This document shows positions 1 to 11,965 of a stretch of DNA of 64,000 nucleotides, one piece after another. Under the pieces are notes generated by a model, which saw only the letters and a list, made by a program, of their open reading frames with translations, ran no database searches and was not told the origin of the DNA. The translations under genes were made by a program, and so were the position numbers. Position 1 is the stretch's first letter; every line of letters starts with the position of its first letter. The DNA is taken from assembly GCA_000827265.1 (NCBI GenBank), contig KN834788.1, positions 248,001-312,000 of the forward strand. Direction: 5' to 3'. The stretch is from Collybiopsis luxurians FD-317 M1 (lineage: Eukaryota; Basidiomycota; Agaricomycetes; Agaricales; Omphalotaceae).

Positions 1-1020
1 CGAGCCAAGTGCAAGAGAAATCTCTGGCACTTGTTCCATGGCAGACGCTATTGAGAGTACATGTCAGTTCACATACCATATGAAGATGAAATTGCAAACA
101 TACTGTTGAGTGGTCAAATCTCCCTCACTATCTCGGGTTGCAAAAATGAAAAGGCCTTTGAATGCTCTGACACGTCCTGACTGTGCAAGGGAGGTGATAA
201 ACTGGCGTAGCGCCTGTGCAAAAACACGTTGGTTACTAGTCATGAGCAGTGAGTCTGTTGCACCTCTGGAAACAGACACTAGCAAAACTTACGCATCAAC
301 ATCAACATCCTTAGCCTTCTCATTCCACTCATTCTTCTCCTTGTCGGTGAGTTTATTCCACAGTTCCTTCCACCCGTGGCCATCCGAACTCTCCAGGTTT
401 TGCACTTTAAACAGGTTTTGACCTGTCGAGGGAGATTGCAGGGTCAAAATCTCATCTACCATCTTCTGCGCATCTTTGGATAACATTGTGACATTCTTTT
501 GCATGCCTTCAGCCTTCGCATACTTGTGAGGGTTCATCTTCATGACATTATGCCTGTAATTCATAAACTGGCGCTTGATGACCTTCTGGAGACTTCAATC
601 TTTGGGCCATAGAACAATCACACAAGTGCTCACCTCAAAATCCTTGGCAGTACTGAATACACCAACCGTGACCTCTGCAAATGGGTCAACTTTTGTCTTG
701 ACCAGCCTAACAATCTCCCCAGCTGTTCGCTTGCACCAACATTGCAATTCCTTCTCATTATCGGTACCCCCAAACAGAGAGTTGTGTTCGAGTACAGCTT
801 TCTCGTACTGCGGAATGTATACACATTTAATAATGTCACAAATATTGTCTGAAACATTATGTTTGGTTTCATTTCCTGCAGGAGCGGGAGCTCGATGACT
901 GCGACTTGGACGCCGAGCTGGGGAGTTTGCCGGGGAATGATATGACGGAGGAGGGGAATGTGGTATCTCAGGCTCAATGATGTTTTGGGGAATGGCATTC
1001 TGAGCGTTGTCTTGAGACAT
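1..1020 (-). CDS. HMG-box-like hypothetical protein, 3' end cut by window edge
   Basis: The start is the ATG at 1020. I read exon 1 as 1020-634, exon 2 as 585-293, exon 3 as 235-104 and a further exon from 47 to the window edge. Introns are about 48-57 nt with GT-AG ends, and phases agree at each junction. The first 60 residues are Pro/Ser-rich and low complexity. Exon 2 carries a basic and acidic helical stretch ending in GWKELWNKLTDKEKNEW, which resembles the second half of an HMG box; that is resemblance only. The reading frame is still open at base 1, so the gene continues to the left. It lies next to a decayed Agaricomycete repeat-family gene and a KDZ element, so it may belong to a mobile or expanding family. 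The function is unknown. The exon 2/3 junction is the least certain. Confidence 0.5.
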
Positions 1021-1672
1021 AACAAGGTAGTATCTGAGTAATGAAGTAGGAGCAGGGCATTTCTGAAAAGAGTAGAAAGAATAGTAAGAGGTTTTTTATT
1101 TGAAAAACACTGAGCCACTCACCTCTTTGTATTGGTAGCCACATAACCTGAACAACAACCCAAGGGCCCAGCTTGGTTGTCAATCATTTGAGTTGGACCA
1201 TGACAAATGAGATTGTTCCCCAGTTCAGCAACCTAAGTTGCAAAAGCATTCTATCCTGAGATAGACGCACAGAGTGAACTATTGAGCGACGTAGTGTGCA
1301 TATGATTTATGAGGAAGATGGAAAGTGACGAAGTGATAGAGGGAGTTGAAAGAGAAGACTGTTACATGTGCAACCTTACAGAACAATTACTTAAGGAATA
1401 CTATACAACACTTTGACTGAGCGCATCGGCTTCAATCCGCTATCTATTGTTTTCAGCTATATCACAATACTGTAGTTAGCTATCAAATTGTATTATAGAC
1501 TAATCAGCAATACTATCATTATTCATAAAATCCAAAATACAAGCTAGTTTAAGAGCAAAGTTGACAGACACCTAAGTACCCCATAGACACTTTGAACATA
1601 ATATTCTGCTAACAATCTTTCCCACTGCGCTCTGTCTGTAGCAACATATGGGGTCAAGTCCCTTTCAGCTCC
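1021..1672. other. AT-rich spacer
   Basis: I see no gene here. The open frames on the minus strand are upstream of, or shadows of, the HMG-like gene. This is probably its promoter region and the 3' flank of the neighbouring pseudogene. Confidence 0.4.
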
Positions 1673-3735
1673 TCAATGCCAATAATCAGGCTTCGGGCCT
1701 GGCCAGCTATCCATGAGATTGTGAAAGTTCTTCAGCACAGCATATCGTTCGGCCCACTCATTTGCTGCAATCCCAAGATCCAGGTTTGCATTGCGATTTA
1801 GCTGAGTATAGAGAAAGATTGAATCCATCAGAGCCAGTCATTGACGTCTATGACTTGCTGTCTGCATATCTAAATCTGCAGTCGACAGGCCCGGACTTGG
1901 CTGAGGCCATGTTGTGTCCAGAATGCAGTCCATGTAGAGCAGCTCCAACTGAAAGTTTACCATGGACAGTTCACGAATGATCTGTCTGCTGTCAAAGTCA
2001 CCTTTGCAAGGAGGAGGTTTGAAAGACATGGTACTATTGTAAGAATGAATAGTTTCTTCAACTAATTTCTTAGCATCTTCTGCGACTTGAATCTTGGGTG
2101 TAACACATTGGCCTTCCTCAAGAGGTTGGATGTAAGCGTACGCGAGTACCTTACGCCATGTATCCACACTTTGCGGGCTAGCACCGGCGCTCATTACCCA
2201 TTCAATCCAAGCCGTTCTGAAGTGGACCCACATTTGAAAAGCTGCTGTTTGACGAGATTTGTCTTCATGACCCATAAATAACCCTGGATCTGGCATAATG
2301 AGCAGTCGTTTTTACTTTTGCATGCCTCCTTGACGGATGGTCTTGTTGATGTCCGACCAAGCAGATATCGCTGGAGCGACCAATGTATTCTTGGTTGGCA
2401 AGTCCGCATAAGGATCGCGATGAACTTTGGGAGCTGTCGTGTAGCTAACTAAGCCCTGATTTTCCATTAAAAGAGTTAAGCAACTTACATTGAGTAGTTG
2501 GTTTTCGAGGATGAGAGCACTGTGATTTCTGAGAGCGGCTGGCATAAACAGATGGGTTTGAGGATGAGGATGGAAATGGTACTGAAGGATGTAGGCTGGT
2601 ACTTGGAGGGGATGTCATCGGTGAGAGGATTTGATTTTGGGAGAGGTTGAATGAGGAATCATATTTGCCTGGGAGATGGAGATTTTCAAAGGGATTGGCA
2701 CACTTAAAAGAGTTTATTGAGTCCATGAGGATCGCTGCAAACTTGGCATCAGAGCCTGCTTGACTCATTATCAAAGGTCGATATGCGGGAACAGCATGCT
2801 CGACCACCACATGTGGTGATGGCTGCTGGAGAACCACAACATTTTCAATCACCTGGCGGTCAAATTCCATCCAAGGTCGAAGAAACCAAACTGGAAAGCC
2901 AAAGTGAAAAAGAAACTGAGCATCCACATTGTTCCAGACAAATGCACCCATTCGATGGATCTGAACACTGGCAGGATGAACTGAATGCAAAGTCGATTGG
3001 CATTCCACCATTCGATGATAATCCAATATCACCTTGAGAAGCAAGCATGAGCGTTGCAACTCGACCAGCCCTCACTGGGCATCTCGAAGTGTCAGTGATA
3101 TTGAGCTCAGGCAATTGTAGCATGTGTCACCAATCTGAAGACATTCGTTGATAATGAACCTTTTCTGATGTTGATCTGTAGGAAGCTCAGCAAGGAGAGC
3201 TCAAGCCCTGGTTTGTACAATTCAGATTTTCTGCTGAAGTCATTCCAGAATCTGACTTTTGACAATACCGATTCCATGTTGGAGACTGCATTCAGTATAC
3301 TTGAGATTGCCTTCACACAGATTGAGCCACCATAACATGTCATTCACTGAAGGAGAGGCTTGATCTGGTTTCCACTGGATGGCAACTAAGAAAGGATATT
3401 GATGGTTGAACGGTTGTGGCCAGCAAATCAGATCATCTTGACCAAATCACCTGTCCATGCGACGGATGAGATCTCTAGTAGACCCAGATGGAGGTTCAGG
3501 AATGAAGGTACAGTTGGGTGAGGTTATGAACTGCCGCAAGGCAGGTACATTGGCACCACACAATCCATCACAGTATCTCATGTTGGAGAGAATGCTGTAT
3601 AGCTTGTTGACACTGGTTAGGTCCTCCACATTCTTGAGTAGCTCTGGTAAAATATCTAGATCAAATGAAGCGAACTTAGTGTTCATCAATTTTAGTGGAG
3701 AAATGCAAGCACGCACTAATGGTGGATTCCTTTGA
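1673..3735 (-). pseudogene. decayed member of an Agaricomycete hypothetical protein family
   Basis: Fragments in the same order and strand match a large family of functionally unknown Agaricomycete proteins as I remember it. In order they are: a start region near 3689; a segment with WKPD near 3390; a segment RFWNDFSRKSELYKPGLEL (about 3200-3270); KVILDYHRMVE and HRMGAFVWNNVDAQFLF (about 2900-3050) with a Ser/Pro-rich tail; a segment with VDTWRKVL and ELSMVNFQLELLYMD (1850-2300); and a last exon ending PGPKPDYWH with a stop at 1673. The gene is broken: TGA in frame at 3447-3449 and 3240-3242, TAA in frame at 2312-2314, and at least one frame change near 3.3 kb. Some breaks could be unrecognised introns, but three in-frame stops between well-conserved blocks favour a pseudogene. 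Family membership comes from memory of its blocks, not from a search. Confidence 0.6.
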
Positions 3736-3739
3736 ATTA

Positions 3740-4130
3740 TGACTCCTCTGTCCCTTATTCCTCAAGAGATCCTCATCGGTCAGAGTGTTGGGCGCGTTCC
3801 TGTGAATAACAAGTGTCAAATCAGTGGTAGTCAGAGAGCTCGACTATGGTATGTACATTACTCATTTGCATGGCACCTAAGCCAGTAGTTTTTGTGTAAG
3901 TTTTGGCCAAGTCTCACTGACGAAAGTCAGGAGAATTATCCAACAGCACTAATGCTGCGATCCAATAGACAGTATTGAGGTATTGAGGTCAACTTGGAGA
4001 TACGAAGCGAAGTACGAGCGTCTACATGAGTGCTTATTAAGTGTTCTGTTCCCAATAACTAAGTAGTCACTTGCATAACTTACAATGCTGTTCTTGAAAA
4101 TTATGAAAGTATTTAGTACACTATTACATG
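3740..4130. other. spacer between two pseudogenes
   Basis: I see no gene. This short AT-rich spacer lies between the 5' end of the decayed family gene and the 3' end of the KDZ relic, both on the minus strand. Confidence 0.4.
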
Positions 4131-7100
4131 TTACTGCGTAATTGAGTCCATTGCAGCCATCCAATGTTTAATCTTCTCAAGCTCCTGAGCGATGAATGCT
4201 TGATCTTCACTAGCTCTGACAGCCCATTTTTCCTCCAGCAGGTCTGCTAATATCTTTTCAGGTGGCACCGCTTCGAAGTTACAACTCTTGCAGCCTTCTT
4301 CTAGATCTTGCCATAGTTGCTTATACATTAGTGACTGTTTTCTTGCGTAGGCTTTGTGACCCAATGACCAGCCAGTATGACAATGAGGCAAACTTGGACC
4401 TGCTTTATGATCAGCCATCTTAGCCCACGCCTTGTACATCCGAGTGAAGGCTCTTTGACAGTTTAAGAAATCAGCATGAACTTTTTCTAGTTCTTCTTGC
4501 CATCATTCCATGTCTGCCTTGGCCCAAAAATATGTAATTTGATCCACTGTTGAACATCCAGTAAGTGCATCAAAGAGCCCTACACAACCAACTACAACCT
4601 ACCTTCAGCCTCAAACCTGGAGAGCTCAGTCAAATTACCTGCACCAAATTGTAGCCTCCATGTCCAAATCCAACTGTCTTGCTTTGGATCCCCGAGTTGC
4701 TTCTCCTTTTGTTGTTTTGTACCTGAAACCCATACATTTGTTAGCTGAAATAGACAGAGATTGCATGAGATACAAACATATTGGATGAGCTCGTCGCATA
4801 TTATGAGTGCCAGCTGAGCTAGGATTGATTCCTGAAGGTATGTCATTGTCGCCTCCAACTTCTGCCTCTTCACCGGACTCCCCTCCCTCATCAGCTCGGA
4901 ATGTAATCGTGTAGAGTTGTCCATCTGTACAGCAAGAATCCCCTAGCTGTCGAGGCTGAGCAGTTGAATGTTGGAATGTGTCAACTGGAGTCATTGGTGG
5001 AAGCTCCTCAGGCTTAGCACCTCTGAGCTCGATCAGAGCTTGACAAGCCCGCATGTAATTGTTGATACAACAGTCCTATTCAATTTTGATCTTGTGAAGC
5101 AATTGAGTTGCCCTGGTGGCTCTGTTTGTCCCCTGCTCATTTGCATTCTTTGTGGCATGTGTAATTGAAAAGGTTTTGGCTGCATTCTGAACAGCTTTGA
5201 TACTGTCGTACACCTCCCCTTCATGCAATTTTACCTCAATTGTGACTAGATTGTCCACCTTGAGAATACTATGCTCCAACATGGTCAGATCAGAAGGAAG
5301 ATACAGCTTTTCATCCTCCACCTCACACGAGGAGAGGTTATTAACGAGATCAATGACACTGGGCATGACCATGATTTGTGTCTCTCGGAACATTTGAATC
5401 TCTTGGGATAACTTTGCCTGACCTCTGTGGATGTCCTTGAGTATGGTCTCCATTTGAGCTTTCAGCCGGGATTTGCCCTGAATTCATTCTCTACAAAAAT
5501 CAGTATCTCCTCTTTATATGAAACAAAGCAACATACTGTGTGTGCTGAATCACTACACCCTGTTGGACAAGGAAAAGCTCAAGATTCCCTTCATTGTTGG
5601 TCATTTTTGGCTGCATGTTGAGTGTGAGTAGTGAAAGGTACGCCTTTTCCTTAGATGGAACTATTTCAAGTTAATCCAATTCAATGGACTAAATATGTAG
5701 TAGATAATCATACCTTCTTCTTGATGTTGATAGATATTCTTCACTATGCCGTTTTGAGGATGACGCTCAGCTTTCGCCAACATCTGTTCCCACTCCGATC
5801 TCCTATTGTGGTAGTGAATGCATATTGAAATAAAAGCTTCTCGCTTTTCTTGAAAGAGTTGTGTAGCTTCCTGATATCTCAACTTCAGGGTCATTGCCAT
5901 GCGCATGATTTTCACCCAATTCCAGTATGTGTAGTGGGCCATTAGCACTCCCATACGATGGCCACTATTCATTTGTAAGATGGACCCCAAAAGTTGGTTG
6001 AGCTCAATCCAGGGCTGCTCCACCCATTCGCCCTGAAAGTGGCCAACATTTGGTATGTAGGCTGAGTTAAAATTATATTTACAGGAATCTTTGTGATCTT
6101 CAATGTGTAGAGCTGGTATGGATGAGTGTATTTTGTCTATTACAGGAAGTAATTCTGGAAAGTTGGCAGCGAAGCGAGCTCAAAGATTGACACAGTACTG
6201 ACAATTACAGTCATAGGATAGACCAATATCACAGAAGCCAATGTGATGGGAATCATGGCCATGGCAAGTATGACAGAGCCTATGCTTCAGGCAGTAATCC
6301 GTGTACCCAAAGCTATTGTACAACATCTATCAGCCACAGATAATCAAGGAGTATAGGTCAATGGAGCACACCCTTTGCCAGCCTTGAGATTCATCAACAA
6401 GTGTATAATGATATGTGAACATGTCATATTAACCACCCCAGAGTATTTCATGTTTTTGAATTTTTTTTTGTTTTGATTATTAATGACATTCAAGTAGTTA
6501 CAAGTGGATTTCTAGCTTATAAAATTAGCTCAATGTATTGAAGAATGGAGTAGCGAGCAAACACACCTCTTGGACCTCAGGTGTCTTGTTCAGATATTGT
6601 TCTACCTCAACTTGATCTGGAAAATATCCAATTCAGTTGACAGTCTCGAGTGTGATGTCATCCAGGTCTGTGTTTTTAGTATATTGTCCTGTATGGAAAT
6701 TACCGTCGAGGCCATACAGGACTTGATTCACATGTCTGTAAAGTCATAATAGTTGGCTGAGCTGTTTATCCAATGAAGATCTAACATACCTGTAGAGCGA
6801 AGGAGTCTTTTCCCAATTTGGCTCCATGTTGAAACCGTCCTCGGGACAGGCGGGACAGAAGGTGATAAGGGAGTTCAGCATTTGGTGAGGGAATTCAGCA
6901 GTGAGATTGTAGGCTTGACCAGTCCATTTTTCTAAGCATAATTGTTGCCATATGCAAGCAGCCATAAGAAATTTTGCATTAGGATCCTAGCAAACATATA
7001 AGTAGTCCATTCAAGGAGGACTGTAATTGGCATGATTTACTGGAATTTTAGCAGTGAAGCAGCTGTCTGTCAGACAACAAAGAGTTCCCACATAGTCATA

Positions 7101-8005
7101 TGCGGCCTTCTTGGAAACCAAGTTGTGCTCGTGAAAGTTATCAAGGGTGTGGAATGTAACAACAGTGCCTGGATCCTTTAAGGTCATCAGAAACAGACAA
7201 GCTCTTATGAGCTGCTCAATAGTATCTGGCTCCCCATCACAGAAACAGTAACTGACTCTTGTGTTGTGTATCCCATTGGTGTGAACTACTGTCATTAAGC
7301 GTGGATTTCCACAATATGCACAGCTCGAACCATCAGAACAGAGGTGGATGTTGTAGGATGAGTTTTTCAGAATGGAGATATCTATTTTCTGGTAGTATCC
7401 CTCACTGGTTCTCCACACTTTGGCCCAGTGAAATGGATTATTTGAGTGTCATTCCAGAAAGCACTTCTTGCAAGAAGGCTGATACAAGAAGCAATCCCTA
7501 CAGTTGTAATGCCAGCTTTGACCTGACCCACACGAGCAAAGATTGTTCACTTCCTCACCAGCCTCACCTGATAGAATGTGGTGAAGAAGTTGCAGGAATG
7601 CCGCAACAAAGTCAGCAAGGTTTTCAGCAGTCTAAAAGACTACTGTCAACAGCAACAGGTATGAGATGGGTATAAAAAATTCACCTGAGTCTTCTTCATC
7701 TGATTAGGGTCTTCTGGTGGTGGTTCCAAATCTTGTTGAATCCATTCTTCTGATTCCTGTGGGAGCTCCATGATATCTGCAACCTGCAGATTGGAGGCAA
7801 CTGCTGGGACTGAGCTGGACACATCTGATTCAGAGTCCAAGATGACCCGAGCTTTTTTATTTGGCCTAGGTGATAGATCTGATTCGGTGTCAAGCACAAG
7901 GGGAAGCCCTGTCTGTTTTACTTTGGGGGGAGCCTTAATGGCCTGTTGTGTGGCCTGATAGTTGAGCTCCTGGCGCCGTTTTCTCTGGTCTTGTCTGCTT
8001 GACAT
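4131..8005 (-). pseudogene. KDZ (Kyakuja-Dileera-Zisupton) transposase relic with CxC2 cysteine cluster
   Basis: From the N-terminus: a basic/acidic leader (8005-7690); a zinc-type cluster LCSCGSG...CRDCF...CKKCF (7.4-7.6 kb); the CxC2 body with CAYCGNPR and YCFCDGEPDTIEQLIRACLF (7.0-7.4 kb); FCPACPEDG (6.8 kb); the catalytic-type GLDGNF (near 6.7 kb); SYDCNCQYC (near 6.2 kb); GEWVEQPW and YWNWVKI (5.9-6.0 kb); and the C-terminal helical region with GTNRATRATQ, DSWIW and a charged coiled tail ending at 4131. DGNF, SYD and GEW are the positions where the family carries its acidic triad. The gene is broken by in-frame TGA at 7449-7451, 6633-6635 and 6180-6182, and frames change in several places. 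At least the first of these looks like CGA to TGA. This is an old, inactive DNA transposon. I did not find its terminal repeats. Confidence 0.75.
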
Positions 8006-8481
8006 TGCAATAGGAGAAGAACATCTGAAAGTTTCTATGAGTTTGACGTTTAGATAGTCAGTAAGTAACTTGAGCGCACCTAAGTATCATGATTTGTTTA
8101 GACACTACTCACACCTCTCAGTATACAGTAGGAGATTATACCAACAACTGTGAGTTGTGGTGAGGGCACCCTCAGGCGCCGTTGCGAATGGGTGATGAAT
8201 GGGAATAGGAGACAAGGTTAAATTGCAGGCCGGTGACCATCCAGGATGCATTTGATTCTCTTCATCATCTTCATTGCCCAGCTACCAAATTACGAACATA
8301 TTAATGGATTGTGCGAGTATATTGATAGCACAAATGTGATTGAAAAGACTACACAAAATGTTGATACCAGCTACTACCATATTTGTCAAACTACCAGAGA
8401 CAAGAGAATATCTAAGTACACGAGTATTGTAACATAGTAAACTGCGCAGAGGTGAGCTGTGGGAATGAAGTACATTTGATA
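8006..8481. other. spacer upstream of KDZ relic
   Basis: I see no gene. A terminal inverted repeat of the KDZ element could be expected here, but I could not identify one by eye. Confidence 0.35.
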
Positions 8482-8937
8482 CTAGGCAAAGGTGCTAAGT
8501 ATTTCCTTGAAATTCAAAAGAGCCTCTAAGGCAGCATCATCTGTGTCCTTGCTCCACAAAATAGAAGATTTGTGCCCGAGGTCCTGGGCGGTGGCCTTTA
8601 CATGAGCAATGTCATCAAGGAGCTGCTGTTTCCTTGCCATATCATAATGGCACAAAGGATGGGAAAAGGTTACAGAGTCCTCCGCTGCAGACATTGATGC
8701 ACTCGTAATGGTTCCAGAGTTGCGATGAGATGTCTTCAAGCATTTGGGAGCTGACTCAGTTGTGTCTTCATCCTCACAATGACATTTAGAAGGACCAGAA
8801 CCCAAAGCATTGTTGTCAGAGCAACCAGCACCATTGAGAATATGAACAAACAAAGACCGGTGTTGGAGACTGCTTGAAGGTGTGTTAGGTGGTTGGAGAG
8901 GGGATAGGATGGGGGTGGACGTATTGGGAGTCTCCAT
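8482..8937 (-). CDS. small hypothetical protein, 151 residues
   Basis: The first true ATG of this open frame is at 8937; upstream in-frame codons only offer TTG. The N-terminal third is Pro/Ser/Thr-rich. The middle contains a Cys/His pair (KCHCEDEDTT), and the C-terminal third is predicted helical and charged (MARKQQLLDDIAHVKATAQD). No signal peptide or membrane segment is visible. It sits head-to-head with the small gene at 9196-9772 and beside the KDZ relic, so it may be a passenger or companion gene of the repeat block. I do not recognise the family. It could also be a decayed fragment. Confidence 0.4.
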   Translation of the reverse strand: METPNTSTPILSPLQPPNTPSSSLQHRSLFVHILNGAGCSDNNALGSGPSKCHCEDEDTTESAPKCLKTSHRNSGTITSASMSAAEDSVTFSHPLCHYDMARKQQLLDDIAHVKATAQDLGHKSSILWSKDTDDAALEALLNFKEILSTFA

Positions 8938-9195
8938 GTTCTTGGAAATTTGAAGAGATGTGTATGGTTTGAGTAGAGACAATAGGGATGGGGATGATTA
9001 CATTGCCAGTTTTTAATGCCAACGGTCAAAATGAAAGGGTCCAGTGTGAGACAATAATGTCGAGCAAACAAAAATCCACTGCCATTTTTGGAAGGAGATG
9101 AGTTGGACCAGCCACAAAATAGATACAAAAGCTCACCAATGAGTTGTGCAAGGATAAAAAACCATTCCTTAACCTTATCAGCAACAGTTCCTACG

Positions 9196-9772
9196 ATGCC
9201 ATCCAAATCAGCTTCTAGATGGAAAGCGTACTTCGAGGAGAACCCCACCTTCATCCAGTTTCTGCTGAACTTTGCATCAATCCATCCTTTGGCTCGCACT
9301 CTCAGTGGACTCATCCTTGCCAGGGAGAGAGAGACCGGGTCCACCAAGGTCAAAGAATTTGTCACTTGCATTGACAGAAGCACCAAGCACAAATTTTCCA
9401 TCAACTTGGGGCTGATCAAGCCTAGTGAAAAAGGCGCACTTTCCCTCAGGGTGAGTTTTATGTGTGCTTGAAACATGAAAAATTGAACTGACACCCTTTC
9501 ACAAACAGCATTGCAAGGCATGCATTCACCAGAACAAACCAGATCCTCTCATGTGGAACCCTCATGAGCTTCTTGACCTAGAAGGTAGATTCCTCAGCTG
9601 GATGAGGACATGTAGCCCATGCTGGCAAGCAGTGAGGGCATTGAAGAAGGCATGTACTCAGATTTCAGAAGCAGCAATGGATGAGTGGATGTTGGATGTT
9701 GAGATCACCCAACAGCTACAAGAGTTGAGAGATCACTTGAATATTGAGCTAGCAAAATTTGAAGAAGAGTAA
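9196..9772 (+). CDS. hypothetical protein, 172 residues, two exons
   Basis: Exon 1 is 9196-9450 and exon 2 is 9509-9772, separated by a 58-nt intron (gtgagt...acag) in phase 0. Joining them gives an uninterrupted 172-residue protein. Exon 1 encodes an amphipathic region, SRWKAYFEENPTF, followed by basic residues. Exon 2 begins with HCKACIHQ, so a Cys/His pair with possible metal-binding character is created right at the splice junction, and continues with a charged helical tail rich in Leu and Glu. No membrane segment is visible. A 261-residue open frame on the other strand (8736-9521) overlaps it and is taken as a shadow, because it ignores this clean splice structure. The function is unknown; the gene probably belongs to the repeat-associated set in this block. 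Confidence 0.5.
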
Positions 9773-10361
9773 TAAATAGACCTGCTCATTAGAAACTATA
9801 TGAAAAATGCTATATGTACCTTCGCTCTTCCAGAAATAATTTCTGTGGGATTGAGTTGACCCCAGATATTGACTTGTGATGTCGAGTTGAGTAAATGAGT
9901 GGCTCTGAAGATTCAAAGAATGATTATACCAGCAACCACAGTTGCAGGTGAGGCAACCTGAGTCACCTCAGAAAGGTCATTGTCGATGTCATCAGTACTA
10001 GTAAGTTGGTAGTAGTAAGACAAGCTTGGATACAGGTGTCTATGCTGATGACAGCGCCGATAGCCAGGACCTCGGCACATGATAGGAGATTAGATAGATG
10101 ATTCAAGATTAGATACTGTATTCCCAGGACAGAAACCATGCTGTCAAACCCTTGACTGTGGTTTCTGTCCCCTTCTTCTTGAGCTCTCCCTCTTCACTCT
10201 TTTATTCTGTGCACTAGCCTGATGAACTTCTGCAACTGTGGTTGCATGAGGAATGTCCAACTTGGGTCAGATAATGTATTCAAGAAGTTCTTGAATGCAA
10301 CTTGAAGGGGAATTCAAAGACCAGTTTATCACTTCTTATGTCAGGTACCAAATATATTCAT
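9773..10361. other. spacer without recognisable gene
   Basis: I see no coding region with convincing splice sites. It is the shared 3' flank of the convergent genes at 9196-9772 (+) and 10362-11442 (-). Confidence 0.4.
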
Positions 10362-11442
10362 TTACATTAGACCTACACCCTTTCTCTCCAGGCTTTTCAT
10401 CAAATTCTCCAAGATATCCAGCTCCACGGGAGTAAGAGGCTCGTCCTGGTCCAGCCAAACATTGATACCCTCCACATACTCAAACAAAGTATTATTTCTG
10501 CCAAAGGTGCAGGGGACCGACGAGGAATCTAACACAGTTGAAGGGCCTGCAATAGATGTTGCAAGTGGGAAAGGTTGTGGTTTGGGGTGAATGGGGCCAG
10601 TCACAGGCATTCCACTCAAGCTATTGAGTTGGGAGAGGATGCTGGACTGAGCAGATTTGAAAAAGGGAGCCTCTTCTTTGTCGTCGTCGATTAGCTCAAT
10701 AACCTCCTGGTCAGCTTTTCCTTTCACCCTGCATTTGACTGAGAGGGCTTGATCATTGTGGATATTCACTTCATCTTGCTTCCATTTGAGGGGCCTGGCA
10801 GGAGAGGATTGGACCTCACGAGAATCCTCTCTGTGGATACTGCGCACAGGAGAGGACTGGACAGTCAGGGGCTTCCTGGACCATTTCTTTTGGCCTAGAG
10901 TTTTGCCTGCTTTCTTTCGAGCTTGCTTGGTGATGGTGTCTCCAAGGAGCTTGTGAAGAGTTTGGTGGTCCTTGTTTCTCGACCCATCTTGCACTATGGC
11001 AGAAAGCTCGCGCTGCAGCTTCTCAAGTTTGGTAACTGGTGGCTGGGAAGCAATATACCAGGGGACAAAGATTTGTAACACTTCAAGTTTATGGTCAGGA
11101 GACCAGCTCAAGTGGTGCCATCCACGGCAGTCACCATTACCACAACCCTAAGGAGACTTCATTAGCATATTCCGGAATGAGCTCTGAACTGGAATGAACC
11201 TGGAATGTAACTTTCATCCAATCCTTGACATTTTTTGCTCCTATGCTGACACTAATGCAGTGCTTCCCCGAGGTACCATTATTGCGGCATCTGATGAACC
11301 AAACAAACCTCCGGAAGCTCTCAGTGTCATTGTTTAGTTCTGACAAGTGGTACAATATTTTGAATAGGACCTGGGCAGTCTCGCTTTGGACAAAATCATC
11401 CGGAAGGTTGACTTGAGAGGCGGGGTGATCAAATGGAGTCAT
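10362..11442 (-). CDS. hypothetical protein, 342 residues, two exons
   Basis: Exon 1 is 11442-11200 and exon 2 is 11147-10362. The 52-nt intron begins gttcat, has a gctaat branch-like site and ends ccttag, in phase 0. Splicing restores GCGNGDCRGWHHLSWSPDH, a Cys/His-rich short motif that neither open frame alone contains. The N-terminal 100 residues look globular (SVSIGAKNVKDWMKV). The middle is basic, then Ser/Pro-rich with repeated SSP(V/A)R segments, and an acidic patch (ELIDDDKEEA) follows. The C-terminus ends in a Leu-rich helix (ELDILENLMKSLERKG). The protein may be nuclear or bind nucleic acid, but that is a guess from composition. It lies in the KDZ-rich accessory block. I do not recognise the family. 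Confidence 0.5.
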
Positions 11443-11731
11443 AGGTGATGGGATAGATTGGTAGAATTTATGTGAACATCAATCGGTGAGTCTCTTTTGT
11501 AGTTTTCAGGTGGTCAAAGTGAACTGAGTGGCGACCTTAGAATTAGTTATTCGGGAGCAAAATGGTCTTTTGGCAAGACAAAAGAAAAGATACATAGGTT
11601 GTTCTCAGATTCACGCAATGTGAGTGGATTCGCTACATTAACTGCCAGGCACTAATTGGTCGAATGGTGGGCGTAGAGATAAATGATTGGGTCAGTACAG
11701 TAGGAAGTTAATACAATGAAAATGTAGCAAT

Positions 11732-11965
11732 TTAATGGTCACAACTAGCATCAGACTGCGATTCCTCACTATCATACTCCAAACCATCGCCGTCATGATA
11801 AGGTGGAAAGTATGGAACTGGGTCCATCTTTACAGGAAAGACCACGCATCGTGGTATTTTTGGACAGTCTAGCCATTTGCTCTTTTTTGTTGCAGTTTTG
11901 AGACTAACAATAGCTAAAGAATGACGAAGAACAGAGGGTGCTTTGTCATTTAAATTATTGTTTTT
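11732..11965 (-). CDS. possible terminal exon, about 75 residues, no start codon
   Basis: An open frame without ATG runs from about 11965 to the TAA at 11732-11734. It encodes a basic leader (TATKKSKWLDCPKIPR), a Pro/Tyr segment (MDPVPYFPPYHDGDG) and an acidic tail (EYDSEESQSDASCDH). The composition and the clean acidic C-terminus look like real coding sequence. The lack of a start suggests the last exon of a gene whose upstream exons I cannot find, or a truncated relic. It lies just upstream of the 342-residue gene on the same strand. Confidence 0.25.
   Translation of the reverse strand, partial: KNNNLNDKAPSVLRHSLAIVSLKTATKKSKWLDCPKIPRCVVFPVKMDPVPYFPPYHDGDGLEYDSEESQSDASCDH

Noticed and set aside
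262..292. 27-nt intron in the HMG-like gene
   Set aside because: Phase would fit, but 27 nt is too short for splicing; a 57-nt alternative using the acceptor at 236 also fits the phase.
8736..9521. 261-residue open frame on the minus strand
   Set aside because: It overlaps the spliced plus-strand gene (9196-9772) and the minus-strand gene at 8482-8937 in another frame, has no domain, and starts at a non-conserved ATG; read as a shadow.
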